A stretch of 64,000 bases of DNA from positions 186,001 through 250,000 of the forward strand of contig NZ_AUBP01000006.1 in NCBI RefSeq assembly GCF_000429305.1. The letters are read 5' to 3'. The position numbers and the translations under genes are program-made. Below the pieces are notes generated by a model. The model had not been told where the DNA came from, made no database searches, and saw nothing but the letters and a program-made list of their open reading frames with translations. Shown one piece after another: positions 26,510-36,501 of this stretch; positions within the stretch are counted from its first letter, which is position 1, and the number at the start of each line of letters is the position of its first letter. Source of the DNA: Desulfovibrio inopinatus DSM 10711. GTDB lineage: Bacteria > Desulfobacterota > Desulfovibrionia > Desulfovibrionales > Desulfovibrionaceae.

Positions 26510-27829
26510 CTAAAACGTCTGCCCGATCATAGCCCACATTCCCCAAGAATCCGGGGCGGCTGCCACATCGACGCGTACCACAGCTTTTTCGATCATAAAC
26601 CGCAGTCCGATACCGGCATCGAACTTGAGATCATCATGCAAATCAACAACCGACCAGTTACGCGCCACGTTGCCCGCCTCAACAAACAACACGGGTTGCC
26701 ACCAATCCACAGTAACGAGGTTTATGAGCGGAATTTTCGAAAAAGGATTCCATTCAGGGATAATCCTCCACTCTGCGCAATAATAAATTGATGCTCGGTC
26801 ATTATACCGAAAATCAGGATAAGCCCGCATGCGTTTTTTTCCACCCAGAGTTGCTCCCATGTATTCAGGAGGCCGATGAGAGAATGTCTTGCCGCCGGAG
26901 ACAAGACGCTCTTCCCATGTGAGGGAGTAGGCCGACCAGGCTGTCAATGCTAGAACATTTTGGCGTAATCCCGTCATCTCGCCGAGATTAAAATACCGAT
27001 TTACTTCCCCTTCTATAGCCGTCCACGAGCCGGAAGAATCAAACAAACCGAAATCACGGCTGAGAGCAAACCGTTGCAAACTGCCGGTCGACGGGCTCGG
27101 TTTGAAATCGGTATTGTCGTACACGAGTGCCACTTCCAATCCATTAGTATTGTTCGTTGTAACACCTTTAGGAAGTTCGAAGGTACGCGCACGATAGAAT
27201 GGCTTGAGCTCAATGGTAGTTTTTCCCGTTTCCAACGGATTCCATGACTCGCCGCCGGACGCCCCTGATTTCAGTAAACCATTCTGCGTAATGTATTCGC
27301 TGACGATATGATCTTTTCCATGACCCAATGGGAGAACGTACTGCAATCGCAATTCGCCCCAATTGTCCCAACCACTGCTTTTCACATAATCTTGTACGGA
27401 GGATGTGCTTGTTCCAGCTTTGCCGACCAACGTGCCCGGAGGAGAGAGCTGATAGGAACGTTGCTCCTTATAATGGCCAACCGAGGCATTTACATCGAAG
27501 AATAATCGATCAAGAAACGGTATTCGGAAATCATTCAGGAGCAAATAGGCAGCATACGAATTGTTTGATGATCCCAAAACGGCAACGGCCAAACTGCTTT
27601 GCCGTTGAAAATACCCGGACATTCCTCCAGCCACACCGTAGGCAACGTCAAGTGAATCGGAATGAAAGGCATACGGCAGAGCCAATGCGCGCCCCGACTT
27701 TTCTGGCTCACCATCTTCATGAATCATATATTGGCTCATTGCCGTAGTGGGGACAATGCATACAACAAACATCACGATGATGCCCCAAAAACAGGAGCCC
27801 CAACTCCCGTTATCCTTTCTCCCTGCCAT
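26510..27829 (-). CDS. Outer-membrane beta-barrel, Omp85/surface-antigen-like without POTRA
   Basis: 439 aa. The ATG at 27829 is supported by GGAGGG 6 nt upstream. A basic N-terminus is followed by a hydrophobic core (FWGIIVMFVVCIVPTTAMS) as signal peptide. The rest has alternating aromatic beta strands and ends with Phe (MIGQTF). The C-terminal strands (DAGIGLRFMIEKAVVRVDVA) match the Omp85/D15 surface antigen signature. No POTRA repeats are present, so it is not BamA or TamA; it could be a lipid- or polymer-related porin. Role not known. Confidence 0.78.
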   Translation of the reverse strand: MAGRKDNGSWGSCFWGIIVMFVVCIVPTTAMSQYMIHEDGEPEKSGRALALPYAFHSDSLDVAYGVAGGMSGYFQRQSSLAVAVLGSSNNSYAAYLLLNDFRIPFLDRLFFDVNASVGHYKEQRSYQLSPPGTLVGKAGTSTSSVQDYVKSSGWDNWGELRLQYVLPLGHGKDHIVSEYITQNGLLKSGASGGESWNPLETGKTTIELKPFYRARTFELPKGVTTNNTNGLEVALVYDNTDFKPSPSTGSLQRFALSRDFGLFDSSGSWTAIEGEVNRYFNLGEMTGLRQNVLALTAWSAYSLTWEERLVSGGKTFSHRPPEYMGATLGGKKRMRAYPDFRYNDRASIYYCAEWRIIPEWNPFSKIPLINLVTVDWWQPVLFVEAGNVARNWSVVDLHDDLKFDAGIGLRFMIEKAVVRVDVAAAPDSWGMWAMIGQTF

Positions 27830-27943
27830 ACGTTTCCCTCCTCTCGCTCTTATCTCCAATACAATGCAACGCATTCGGTTCTCTTTACGGCTTACGAAGA
27901 AATACAGGTGGAATCAACTCATCATAGAATACGCTCCGAAGTG

Positions 27944-30220
27944 TTATGAAGTCGATGCTTGTCCAGTCTCCACAACACTATTGAACGTATGCTCGTCAAA
28001 GTCTGATTGTTCTAAAGATTGCTGAGAGGCGCATCGCCTGGTCATTCGAACCGACGCACGTCCCAGGGCTCTTGCCGCCACAAGTAAACGTGTCGCGGAA
28101 AGAAGACGACCTGGCTCATCACACGCTTCAGCGTCTTTCATCAACTGACGCAAAACACGATCCGTATGCAGGCAAGCTCGTGTGAGGACAACGCAGGCAT
28201 CGCTCGGAGCATCATACAAACGCATTCCTTTCCCGAGTTCGACAAATACTTCAATGACGTCCTGTCGAGCAGAACCGAATCCATCCCATGCCGTATCCTG
28301 AAATGCCATGTCGAAAATGGTTTTAAAACAGGTTGCACCAATCACATATACGGCCAATCGCTCATGAACATCATCGAGCTCAGTTTGCCTGAAGTCACGC
28401 ATTTGCTTGAGGCCTGCCACTGCCTTTTTTGCGTGAGCAAGCGTCGCTTTGAGTTCACGGAGCACGGATTGCGCTACATCAGGAGACACTCCTCGCTCTG
28501 GGTTCTCCAACCGCAATGCAGTCATTTCACACAGACGGCGCAAGCACTCCGCGCAATGATCAAGGTGACCAGCAAGGTGGACAGCCAACGTATCATGCCA
28601 AAACAAGACGCGTACGATGGCAAGCAATACTGTCCCCAACACATAGGCAAACGGTATGGACAACAGCATACCAAGCTTGCCCTGAAGTGGGGCATTATCC
28701 CCAACCAGCATGATGACAATGGCACCGAATGCCAAACTGAAATTGAAACACGCTGGACTGCCACACTTGATGTAATTGGCCAACCATACCAATCCGGTCA
28801 GAACAAGAAGCCAGGGAACAAAGAAAAAAAGCGCTCCAGACCAGAGACTCACGGTTACAGCAAGAACGGCACAAACGGCACCAGCGGAGAGATGAATACC
28901 ACGGACCTCTCGAATATCAGGAGATAAAATAAAAACGACATTAACCAAGGTGACAACAGCTACCGGCGAGGGGATATCCCATTGAAAAACAAACAGCACA
29001 ACGAAGATATTCAAAAAAATCGTATCCACAATGACCCGAGACAATATGTCGGGGTCGGGCTTGGGTTCACAGTTCGGATGCGGAGCGAGTGCGGAAACAC
29101 CCGGAAACGGCACCACGAACCACGCAGAAATATCTTCGAGTGTTCGTATCAATTCTTGCAAAGCCACCGCCTTATGCAGGCTCGTTCGAGACATCTCTAA
29201 GCTTGGAATGTGCTTTACGAAATGTTGATGAACCGCTTCTACGGTGTCACCCAGATCAATGCAGTCTGCTTCTGCTCTATTGCGCAGTACAGGCTCGAAT
29301 CCATGATCAAACAACGCGACCATATCTTCACCAAGACGTACAAGCGCCACTTTCATGGAATCAATGTGCTGCCTCATTTCCGCCGAATACTTCTCTCCAT
29401 CCAAGGGAACACGAAGCCCAAGTTCGGCAAGTTGACGTGCCAATCGTTTTGCTTGATCAAGACCAAACAAACCGGCCTGCAGCTCACGGCGGCCGAATTG
29501 ACCAGTAATCCGCGCATCTTCATGAAACGCTTCCGCCTTTGTCCTGCTCTGGTCAATCGATACCGCAAGACGACGAATAGCTTCATGGTCGGGTTTTCCT
29601 TCCGCGATGCCTTCCAGCACAAGTTCAACCAAAGAAGCGGCATCGCTCCACGTATCACGACTCAAATCGAGCAATCGTCGACCGGCATTTCCCGGAAACA
29701 CAAGGATGGCGAATATCGATGCAATCACAACTCCGAGGGTCGTCTCAGCAATTCTGTACCATGCATACGTATAAGCCGTCTCAGGATGAAACAGACCAAT
29801 GCCTAAAATAATATAACTGGTGATGGAAAACATGATGTAACTATAGGCATTGCGTAGCGCATACGCAGAGGCAACAACAATAATTGTCGAAAGCATTGCG
29901 TAGGATAACAGGAGGTTGGGCCAGCTATACGCGCCGAATTGACAGAGCAGCAATCCGGCAATGGCTCCAAAGAGTGTCCCCGTCACTCTATCGACGGACT
30001 TACGTAACGTGAACCCGATACCAGGTGTACTCACGAAAAACGCGCCGAACCCTGCCCAATACGGATTGGGGAGACCGAGCGCCATGGCACAGAGAAGAGT
30101 GAGAACAGTCGCGGCGGTTGATCGAACGGCAAAACGAGACGCCACCGTGTCACTGCGAAACGCGGCAAACATTCCAACCACGTCGTGACGAAGGTTGGAA
30201 AGTGCCATGCTGATGTTCAT
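27944..30220 (-). CDS. FUSC-family inner-membrane efflux protein (AaeB-like)
   Basis: 758 aa. Two six-helix membrane blocks (about residues 25-170 and 395-540) each followed by a cytoplasmic helical domain, typical of FUSC/YccS/AaeB. The motif VDRVTGTLFGAIAGLLL lies in the first block. AaeB-type proteins export aromatic carboxylic acids or act in stress relief. The ATG overlaps the stop of the HlyD-like adaptor, so the two form an AaeAB-like pair. No small AaeX-type DUF1656 gene is present. Confidence 0.87.
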   Translation of the reverse strand: MNISMALSNLRHDVVGMFAAFRSDTVASRFAVRSTAATVLTLLCAMALGLPNPYWAGFGAFFVSTPGIGFTLRKSVDRVTGTLFGAIAGLLLCQFGAYSWPNLLLSYAMLSTIIVVASAYALRNAYSYIMFSITSYIILGIGLFHPETAYTYAWYRIAETTLGVVIASIFAILVFPGNAGRRLLDLSRDTWSDAASLVELVLEGIAEGKPDHEAIRRLAVSIDQSRTKAEAFHEDARITGQFGRRELQAGLFGLDQAKRLARQLAELGLRVPLDGEKYSAEMRQHIDSMKVALVRLGEDMVALFDHGFEPVLRNRAEADCIDLGDTVEAVHQHFVKHIPSLEMSRTSLHKAVALQELIRTLEDISAWFVVPFPGVSALAPHPNCEPKPDPDILSRVIVDTIFLNIFVVLFVFQWDIPSPVAVVTLVNVVFILSPDIREVRGIHLSAGAVCAVLAVTVSLWSGALFFFVPWLLVLTGLVWLANYIKCGSPACFNFSLAFGAIVIMLVGDNAPLQGKLGMLLSIPFAYVLGTVLLAIVRVLFWHDTLAVHLAGHLDHCAECLRRLCEMTALRLENPERGVSPDVAQSVLRELKATLAHAKKAVAGLKQMRDFRQTELDDVHERLAVYVIGATCFKTIFDMAFQDTAWDGFGSARQDVIEVFVELGKGMRLYDAPSDACVVLTRACLHTDRVLRQLMKDAEACDEPGRLLSATRLLVAARALGRASVRMTRRCASQQSLEQSDFDEHTFNSVVETGQASTS

Positions 30221-31239
30221 TGCGAAACCGAATGCGAAGTGTTAGCGGGAACCGGGTGTTGTGTGGCGCTATACATAACCAGTGTTCGGGCATCAGCTCC
30301 CATGTGAAGTCGTACTGATGCAGGAACGTCGACAAGACGAATGCGCACAGGCAGCCTTTTGGGCAAACGAATCCAGTCGATAGTTGGATCGACATATGGA
30401 AGAAGTTTCGGTTTGCTGAGGCTCCGAGAAATCCCTCGTCCAATGCCTTCCACAACGCCGGAAAAGAGCTGCCACGGATGCCCGTCGAGATAGACAACAA
30501 CCTTTTGTCCCGGCTCCATGTGTCGCACAAGGTATTCACGGTAATTTGACACGACGCGCCAGGCCGAGTCATCGACAATGCCAACCACAGCCTGACCGGC
30601 TTTGACGTAATCCCCTGGTCTTATGCGTAATGCATTGACAAACCCGGCTACTGAAGCACACACGGTGGTATGATCACGGTAATAGACAGCCAAGTCGTAG
30701 GCCGCCTGGGCCACCGCGACAAGATCGGCCTGAACCGTCAAAGCGGCCTCGGCCGTAACCAGTTCGGAAGTCGCCGCTTCAAGTTCATCGGACGCAGTTT
30801 TGAACAATTCGTTTTTCGTATCGAACTCTTCCTGGCTAATCGCCTGTTTCTCGATGAGATCGGAAAAACGAGCATGCGTTTTTCTGGCCAGGTCAAGTGC
30901 ATCCAACTTTTCTTTTTTTCGTGAGACCGCCGTTGCATAACTACTTTTCAACAACGCGAGTTGTGCGGAAGATTCGGACAAGGCACTTTTCGCTTGAAGT
31001 ACCTTGAGCTCATAAGGCTTGGGGTCAATAGCATAGAGAGCATCGCCGATGTTGACGGCCTGATTATCTTGCACATACACGGCGATGATCGGTCCATCAA
31101 CGAGCGGAGCGGCACCAATCAGATCAGAATCTACATAGGCATCATCGCTATACACCATGAAATATGTCGACGCCCAGTAGATGACGAAAAGGAGAAACAA
31201 CACCGATAAAAGAAGGAGCAATACTCGACGTCCATTCAT
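30217..31239 (-). CDS. HlyD-family membrane-fusion protein (AaeA/EmrA-like)
   Basis: 340 aa from the ATG at 31239; an upstream TTG at 31275 lacks a ribosome binding site. One N-terminal transmembrane helix (VLLLLLSVLFLLFVIYW), then a lipoyl-like motif (GPIIAVYVQDNQAVNIGDAL), a coiled-coil hairpin (about residues 75-155, KSALSESSAQLALLK) and a beta-barrel (RIRPGDYVKAGQAVVGIV). It connects the FUSC protein to the outer membrane. It is the first gene of the pair, transcribed divergently from the FIST gene. Confidence 0.87.
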   Translation of the reverse strand: MNGRRVLLLLLSVLFLLFVIYWASTYFMVYSDDAYVDSDLIGAAPLVDGPIIAVYVQDNQAVNIGDALYAIDPKPYELKVLQAKSALSESSAQLALLKSSYATAVSRKKEKLDALDLARKTHARFSDLIEKQAISQEEFDTKNELFKTASDELEAATSELVTAEAALTVQADLVAVAQAAYDLAVYYRDHTTVCASVAGFVNALRIRPGDYVKAGQAVVGIVDDSAWRVVSNYREYLVRHMEPGQKVVVYLDGHPWQLFSGVVEGIGRGISRSLSKPKLLPYVDPTIDWIRLPKRLPVRIRLVDVPASVRLHMGADARTLVMYSATQHPVPANTSHSVSQ

Positions 31240-31478
31240 GACAATCCGCTTTCGGTGAATATGTTCATTGGACAAATTGCCGAAAAGTCATTTGAATAGT
31301 GACCCAAATCTTATTTATGCTTACTGTGAATACATCTCCAGTCAAGCAGAATGCAGTGGTAAAAAACAATCTTCCGACGTTGAAATTTGCCTTACAATCT
31401 TTTCTGAGAGCAGGATGATTTTTATATTTTTTTCTTGTAACATTGGTACACTATTGATTCCTGTGTCAGGAGAGTACG

Positions 31479-32621
31479 ATGCATATTTGCACTGAACAGT
31501 CTGGGCAATTTGACGCATTTGCGTACTTGGTCAAACAAGTCGAAGCACGTAATGATGTTGCAACCGTGCTGCTTCTTGTCTGTGAAGAAAACAACTTTTC
31601 CAGTTGTGATATCAATGCCCTCCTGACCTCCCTTAACAAACCGGTTTTAGGTGGCATCTTTCCGGCGCTCATCTCTGGAAATGCACTGATGTATCGTGGC
31701 GCCATTGTCGCCGGCATGAAAAAACGCGCCAAAATCCATATTCTTACCGGTCTCAGTGAGGAACACAAAGACTTTGAATCAGCACTTGATTCCATGGTCA
31801 CGGAAAATATAACGGCTCCGACGGTTTTTCTTCTTGTTGATGGCATGGCCAGCCGTCTGTCGGCCTTTGTGGACGCGCTCTACACAATTTTCGGCCTTAC
31901 TATAAACTATATTGGAGGAGGAGCCGGTTCCAGCCGATTTGTCTCGTGCGATTGTATTTTGACCAATCAAGGCGTGTTATCCGATACAGCTCTCATTGCG
32001 GAATTCGATATGCCAAGTTGTATCGGTGTTCGGCATGGTTTTTTGCCGGTTGATGGCCCCTTCAAGGTGACTGAAGCGGACCATACCGTTGTGACCTCTC
32101 TTAACTGGAAGCCGGCCACCCAACTCTATAACGAAACTATTGCGAACCATATCGGATGTTCTGTCGAAGCAACGCCTCTCGATCAAACGTTCAAGTCCTA
32201 CCCTCTTGGCATTGACCGACTCACAGGGGAACGTATCGTCCGCGACCCTGTTTGTTTACGCGACGACGGCTCCATGGTTTTTATTGGAGAGGTCCCCGAA
32301 GGTTCATACGTCGACATCCTCCATGGAGATAAAACGTCGCTCATCGCCGCCGCAACCATGGCCAAAGACGATTGCCTCAAAAGTCTGGCCGAACGAGAAA
32401 CGAAAGGATTATCTACTGAGACAGTGGATTGGTTCTTCATGGACTGCATTTCGCGAGTGAATATCCTGCGTGAGGATTTTACGAAGGAACTCGACGCCGT
32501 TTTTTCACCGGAAATGCGCCTTGTCGGCGCGCTCACGATTGGAGAAATTGCAAATAGTGGCCGAGACTACCTTGAACTCTACAACAAAACAGCCGTATTG
32601 GCTGCCCTTATAAACGCATGA
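31479..32621 (+). CDS. FIST-domain sensor protein
   Basis: 380 aa, FIST-N followed by FIST-C. Recognisable segments include NKPVLGGIFPALISG, INYIGGGAGSSRF, GVRHGFLPVDGPF and MRLVGALTIGEIANSG. FIST proteins bind small ligands, often amino acids, and are linked to signal transduction. AGGAGA is 6 nt before the ATG. The stop overlaps the start of the histidine kinase gene (ATGA), so it likely supplies the sensing input for that kinase. No signal peptide; cytoplasmic. Confidence 0.88.
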   Translation: MHICTEQSGQFDAFAYLVKQVEARNDVATVLLLVCEENNFSSCDINALLTSLNKPVLGGIFPALISGNALMYRGAIVAGMKKRAKIHILTGLSEEHKDFESALDSMVTENITAPTVFLLVDGMASRLSAFVDALYTIFGLTINYIGGGAGSSRFVSCDCILTNQGVLSDTALIAEFDMPSCIGVRHGFLPVDGPFKVTEADHTVVTSLNWKPATQLYNETIANHIGCSVEATPLDQTFKSYPLGIDRLTGERIVRDPVCLRDDGSMVFIGEVPEGSYVDILHGDKTSLIAAATMAKDDCLKSLAERETKGLSTETVDWFFMDCISRVNILREDFTKELDAVFSPEMRLVGALTIGEIANSGRDYLELYNKTAVLAALINA

Positions 32622-34285
32622 GCTTGCTTCTTCTCGAACGCATCTCTTTTGAGATTGCAATGTCACTCGGTAATAGCCTGAACATGGATGAAATGTTGCG
32701 CGAAGGCCTGACCGCCTACTTACGCAAACTCAATTGTGTTGCTGGAATGGTGTTACAACGCCAGCAAGAAGACCAGACCGTTCAATACAAACACATTTAT
32801 GTTGTCCCCAGACGTCTCCGTAACACCTTCTCCGTTGAGACGGCACTGCAGTGCATCCCTCAGAATATCGCTCCAGATGTAGCGGACATGTTTCACGCTC
32901 AACTTCCGATCTCGGGCTGTGCTTCCGACGACCTGATATATATGATCATGGATCTTCCAGAATTTGGTCTTTTGCTCCTCGTGAAAAGTACGCCGGAGTT
33001 TGAGCCGTCCTTGGTTTCCATGCTGAGCAAGCTCAATATGAAATTTGCCCGCTCCTGTATTTCCTGTCTGCAGAATGAGCAAATAAACGTCATAAACGAT
33101 CTCCTCCTGAAGGAAATTGCCGAACGAAAACAAACCGAAAACAAATATCGCAATATCATTGAGAATGCCGTTGAAGGCATCTTTTTAACAGCACTTGGCG
33201 GCCGGTTCATTGAAGCGAACCAGGCTATGGCGACAATTTTCGGATTTGAGACGGCAGAGGAAATGATTGATCACTACCAGGACTTTCACACCCAGCTCTA
33301 TGTCGATACCTCAGACCGCGATGGTTTTATCGCTCAGCTCCAAGAGCATGGATGGGTTCAAGGGTACGAAGCGCGTTTCTTTCGCAAAGACGGTTCCATC
33401 TGTTGGGGCCGCATGGCCGCGAGACTGGCTCGCGCCGACGACGGGCATGTTACCCATATCGAAGGCATTTTCGAAGACGTCACAACTCAAAAGACTGTGG
33501 AAGATGCATTGCGGCAAGCGAAAGAAGAAGCTGAGACGTTGAATCGGATGAAATCAAGCTTTCTCACGATGGTTTCTCACGAGTTACGCACTCCCATGAC
33601 TTCTGTGCTCGGTTTTGCCAAACTCGTTCGCAAACAACTTCGCCAAAATCTTGTTCCCGCCTTGAACAATCCCCAAGCAACAAAAATCGCTAATCGACTT
33701 GAACAAAATTTGTCTATCATTGTTGTGGAAAGTGAACGCCTTGGAGAACTCATCAATGATGTGCTCGACCTTGCTCGTCTTGAATCTGGACGGATGAACT
33801 GGCACATGAATCAAGTCGATATCAAAGAAATTCTTGAACATTCCCTCAACGCCGTCAGTGTGTTGTTCAGGGAAAAAAATCTCCCGACCCGTCTCGACGT
33901 TCCCAATACGCTTCCACCTGCTATGGCTGATCGTGATCGCATCATTCAAGTTGTCATCAATTTGCTTTCCAATGCGGCAAAATTTACAGTCGCTGGCTGT
34001 GTAACACTCCGCGCGTTTGTCGAAGGCAACACCATGGTTGTCGAAGTCACCGATACCGGTGTCGGCATTCCCGAGGAAGAACTTGACGCTATTTTTCAGG
34101 ACTTCAAACAACTCGGCGACACATTGACCGACAAACCCCGCGGTACGGGGCTTGGGTTGCCGATTTGTCGGCGCATCATCCGCTGGCACGGGGGAACCAT
34201 GAAAGTCCATTCCACGGTGGGTCAAGGCAGCACATTTACCTTTACCCTACCTCTTGCCGATCACGAAGTCCTGGATAGACGCTAA
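32618..34285 (+). CDS. PAS-domain histidine kinase, cytoplasmic
   Basis: 555 aa with no transmembrane helix. Residues 1-165 form an unassigned N-terminal domain, about 175-300 is a PAS/PAC region (NIIENAVEGIFLTALGGRF), the phosphoacceptor His321 is in SHELRTP, and the ATPase domain follows (NLLSNAAKF, DTGVGIP, GTGLGLPI). There is no receiver domain and no response regulator adjacent, so its partner is encoded elsewhere. With the coupled FIST protein it probably reads an intracellular small-molecule signal. Confidence 0.92.
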   Translation: MSLLLLERISFEIAMSLGNSLNMDEMLREGLTAYLRKLNCVAGMVLQRQQEDQTVQYKHIYVVPRRLRNTFSVETALQCIPQNIAPDVADMFHAQLPISGCASDDLIYMIMDLPEFGLLLLVKSTPEFEPSLVSMLSKLNMKFARSCISCLQNEQINVINDLLLKEIAERKQTENKYRNIIENAVEGIFLTALGGRFIEANQAMATIFGFETAEEMIDHYQDFHTQLYVDTSDRDGFIAQLQEHGWVQGYEARFFRKDGSICWGRMAARLARADDGHVTHIEGIFEDVTTQKTVEDALRQAKEEAETLNRMKSSFLTMVSHELRTPMTSVLGFAKLVRKQLRQNLVPALNNPQATKIANRLEQNLSIIVVESERLGELINDVLDLARLESGRMNWHMNQVDIKEILEHSLNAVSVLFREKNLPTRLDVPNTLPPAMADRDRIIQVVINLLSNAAKFTVAGCVTLRAFVEGNTMVVEVTDTGVGIPEEELDAIFQDFKQLGDTLTDKPRGTGLGLPICRRIIRWHGGTMKVHSTVGQGSTFTFTLPLADHEVLDRR

Positions 34286-34434
34286 ATGTACGGTTGAGGC
34301 ATGCATGGACGTCATGTGTTCTTCCACTGAATTCTCTCAGCCGGTTTACAGGACGGTGAATGATTCATATTGACGTCTCTACAATTGGAAACAATACGTC
34401 CTTCCGCAAGACCACAACCCATCGGAGCATGTCT

Positions 34435-36288
34435 ATGCATCATGTTCGTCTCATGGTTACCCTGGTCGTTGTCGGCCTGCTGGCATGTGCCGGCCTGCCG
34501 GCATCGGCACAAACGACAGGAAGTCATACGAGTCACGCCCTCGCTCTTGGCGGCACGCCCAAATACCCGGCCGATTTTACACATTTCGACTACGTCAATC
34601 CCAATGCCCCCAAAGGCGGTACGGCAAAATTGTCGTCCGTGGGGACTTTCGATACCTTTAATCCCTATTTGCCCAAAGGATTACCCCCTTCGGGAATCGG
34701 TCTTATTTATGATAGCCTCACGGTCAAATCCGATGATGAACCGTTCACAGAATATGGCCTTGTGGCCAAAAGCATCGAATTGGCCGATGACCACTCATGG
34801 GTCGCCTTCCATATCGATCCCGCTGCCCGGTTTTCCGATGGAGAGCCGATAACCGCAGATGATGTCGTCTTCACATTCAATACGTTGCTTGAAAAAGGCG
34901 GCCCGCAATACGCTAAATATTATCATGATGTGAAAGGCGTGACGACGGAAGGCAACGAGACAGTCAGATTCACGTTCAAAAATACGAACAACCCGGAATT
35001 ACCGCTCATTCTCGGGCAATTGCCAGTGTTACCCAAGCATTACTGGGAGACACGCGATTTCACGGAGACAGGCTTTGAGCTTCCCATCGGCAGCGGCCCC
35101 TATACCATCGCGCATTTCCAACCCGGACACACCATTACCTACAAACGTGATCCGAACTACTGGGCCAAAGATCACCCGGTCAATAAAGGACGATATAACT
35201 TCGACGAAGTCGTCATCGACTATTATCGGGATGAAACCGTGACCTTGCAGGCGTTTAAAGCGGGAGAATACGATTTTCGACAAGAGTATGTCTCCAAAAA
35301 CTGGGCAACCTCGTACACTGGTCCAGCGTTTGACAAAGGGCTCATTGTCAAAAAAGAGATTCCGCACAACGTACCACAAGGCATGCAGGCGTTTTTCTTC
35401 AACACGAGACGCGATATTTTCAAAGACAAAAAAGTACGGCAAGCTCTCGGGCTCGCGTTCGACTTCGAATGGACCAATGCCAACCTTTTTTATGGACTCT
35501 ATAAACGGGCGACATCTTTCTTTTCCAACTCCGAACTCGCCTCGTCCGGTCTGCCATCACCGGAAGAATTGGCCATTCTTGAACCATATCGCGGGAAAAT
35601 CCCCGATGAAGTGTTCACAGCGGTTTATGCCCCACCTTCCACTGCGGGCAAGGGTGGTATCCGCGCGAACCTGCGCAAAGCGCTCACGTTGCTGCGTGAA
35701 GCCGGGTACGTGGTGGAGAATGGGGTGTTGGTCAATGCCACGACGAAAAAACCGTTTACATTTGAATTTCTTCTTTCGCAGAAATCGATGGAGCGGGTAG
35801 TACTGCCTTTTGTACAAAACTTGGAAAAACTTGGCATCAAGCCGACGCTCCGTGTGGTTGACCAGGCGCAATACTACAACCGGATGCGTGATTATGATTA
35901 TGATATGATTGTCATCCCCTTGCCTCAATCCTTATCGCCGGGCAACGAGCAACGATATTATTGGACATCATCCGCAGCCGATACCCCCGGAGCCTACAAC
36001 TTCGCCGGCATCAAAGACCCCGTTATTGATGAGCTTGTGGAAAAAATCATCATCGCCAAGGATCGCAAGACCCTCGTGACGCTGACGCATGCGCTTGACC
36101 GGGTTCTTCTCGCCGGCCATTACGTGATTCCACAATGGTACTCCGGTGTCTACCGTGTAGCATGGTGGGATAAATTCGACCGTCCCAAAGTCCACCCCTT
36201 GTATGATCTGGGATTTTACACCTGGTGGATCGACCCGGCCAAAGAAGCCGCGCTGAAAGGGAAAAAGAGCACACTTTCCAAAGAATAA
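34435..36288 (+). CDS. YejA-like oligopeptide-binding protein (SBP family 5)
   Basis: 617 aa. The ATG at 34435 is chosen for GGAG 7 nt upstream. Signal peptide (LMVTLVVVGLLACAGLPASA) then a family 5 binding protein with the YejA hallmark FDYVNPNAPKGG near the N-terminus and FDTFNPYLPKG. YejA binds oligopeptides or microcin C-type peptides in the periplasm and delivers them to YejBEF. No YejBEF permease or ATPase is in the window, so it is either an orphan or served by one elsewhere. A long stem-loop follows the stop. Confidence 0.9.
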   Translation: MHHVRLMVTLVVVGLLACAGLPASAQTTGSHTSHALALGGTPKYPADFTHFDYVNPNAPKGGTAKLSSVGTFDTFNPYLPKGLPPSGIGLIYDSLTVKSDDEPFTEYGLVAKSIELADDHSWVAFHIDPAARFSDGEPITADDVVFTFNTLLEKGGPQYAKYYHDVKGVTTEGNETVRFTFKNTNNPELPLILGQLPVLPKHYWETRDFTETGFELPIGSGPYTIAHFQPGHTITYKRDPNYWAKDHPVNKGRYNFDEVVIDYYRDETVTLQAFKAGEYDFRQEYVSKNWATSYTGPAFDKGLIVKKEIPHNVPQGMQAFFFNTRRDIFKDKKVRQALGLAFDFEWTNANLFYGLYKRATSFFSNSELASSGLPSPEELAILEPYRGKIPDEVFTAVYAPPSTAGKGGIRANLRKALTLLREAGYVVENGVLVNATTKKPFTFEFLLSQKSMERVVLPFVQNLEKLGIKPTLRVVDQAQYYNRMRDYDYDMIVIPLPQSLSPGNEQRYYWTSSAADTPGAYNFAGIKDPVIDELVEKIIIAKDRKTLVTLTHALDRVLLAGHYVIPQWYSGVYRVAWWDKFDRPKVHPLYDLGFYTWWIDPAKEAALKGKKSTLSKE

Positions 36289-36297
36289 TACTCACGG

Positions 36298-36339
36298 CAG
36301 AATGAGGCAGAAACATTTTCTCGTTTCTGCCTCATTCTG
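36298..36339 (+). terminator. 17-bp stem-loop after the yejA-like gene
   Basis: CAGAATGAGGCAGAAAC pairs with GTTTCTGCCTCATTCTG across an 8-nt loop. No T run follows, so termination may be partial. Confidence 0.65.
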
Positions 36340-36501
36340 TAATCCCCATCGTCACAGCACCCTCCATTTTTTTTCGTTTTCCACCAGAAAATACGACTAG
36401 ATGTAATCTGATCTCCATATTGGCATGCGAAGATACTACCTCTCTGTGTTTCCACTGAGAGGAGCCGAAGCGCAGAAAAGCCGAAAAGAGAGGATCATGC
36501 A

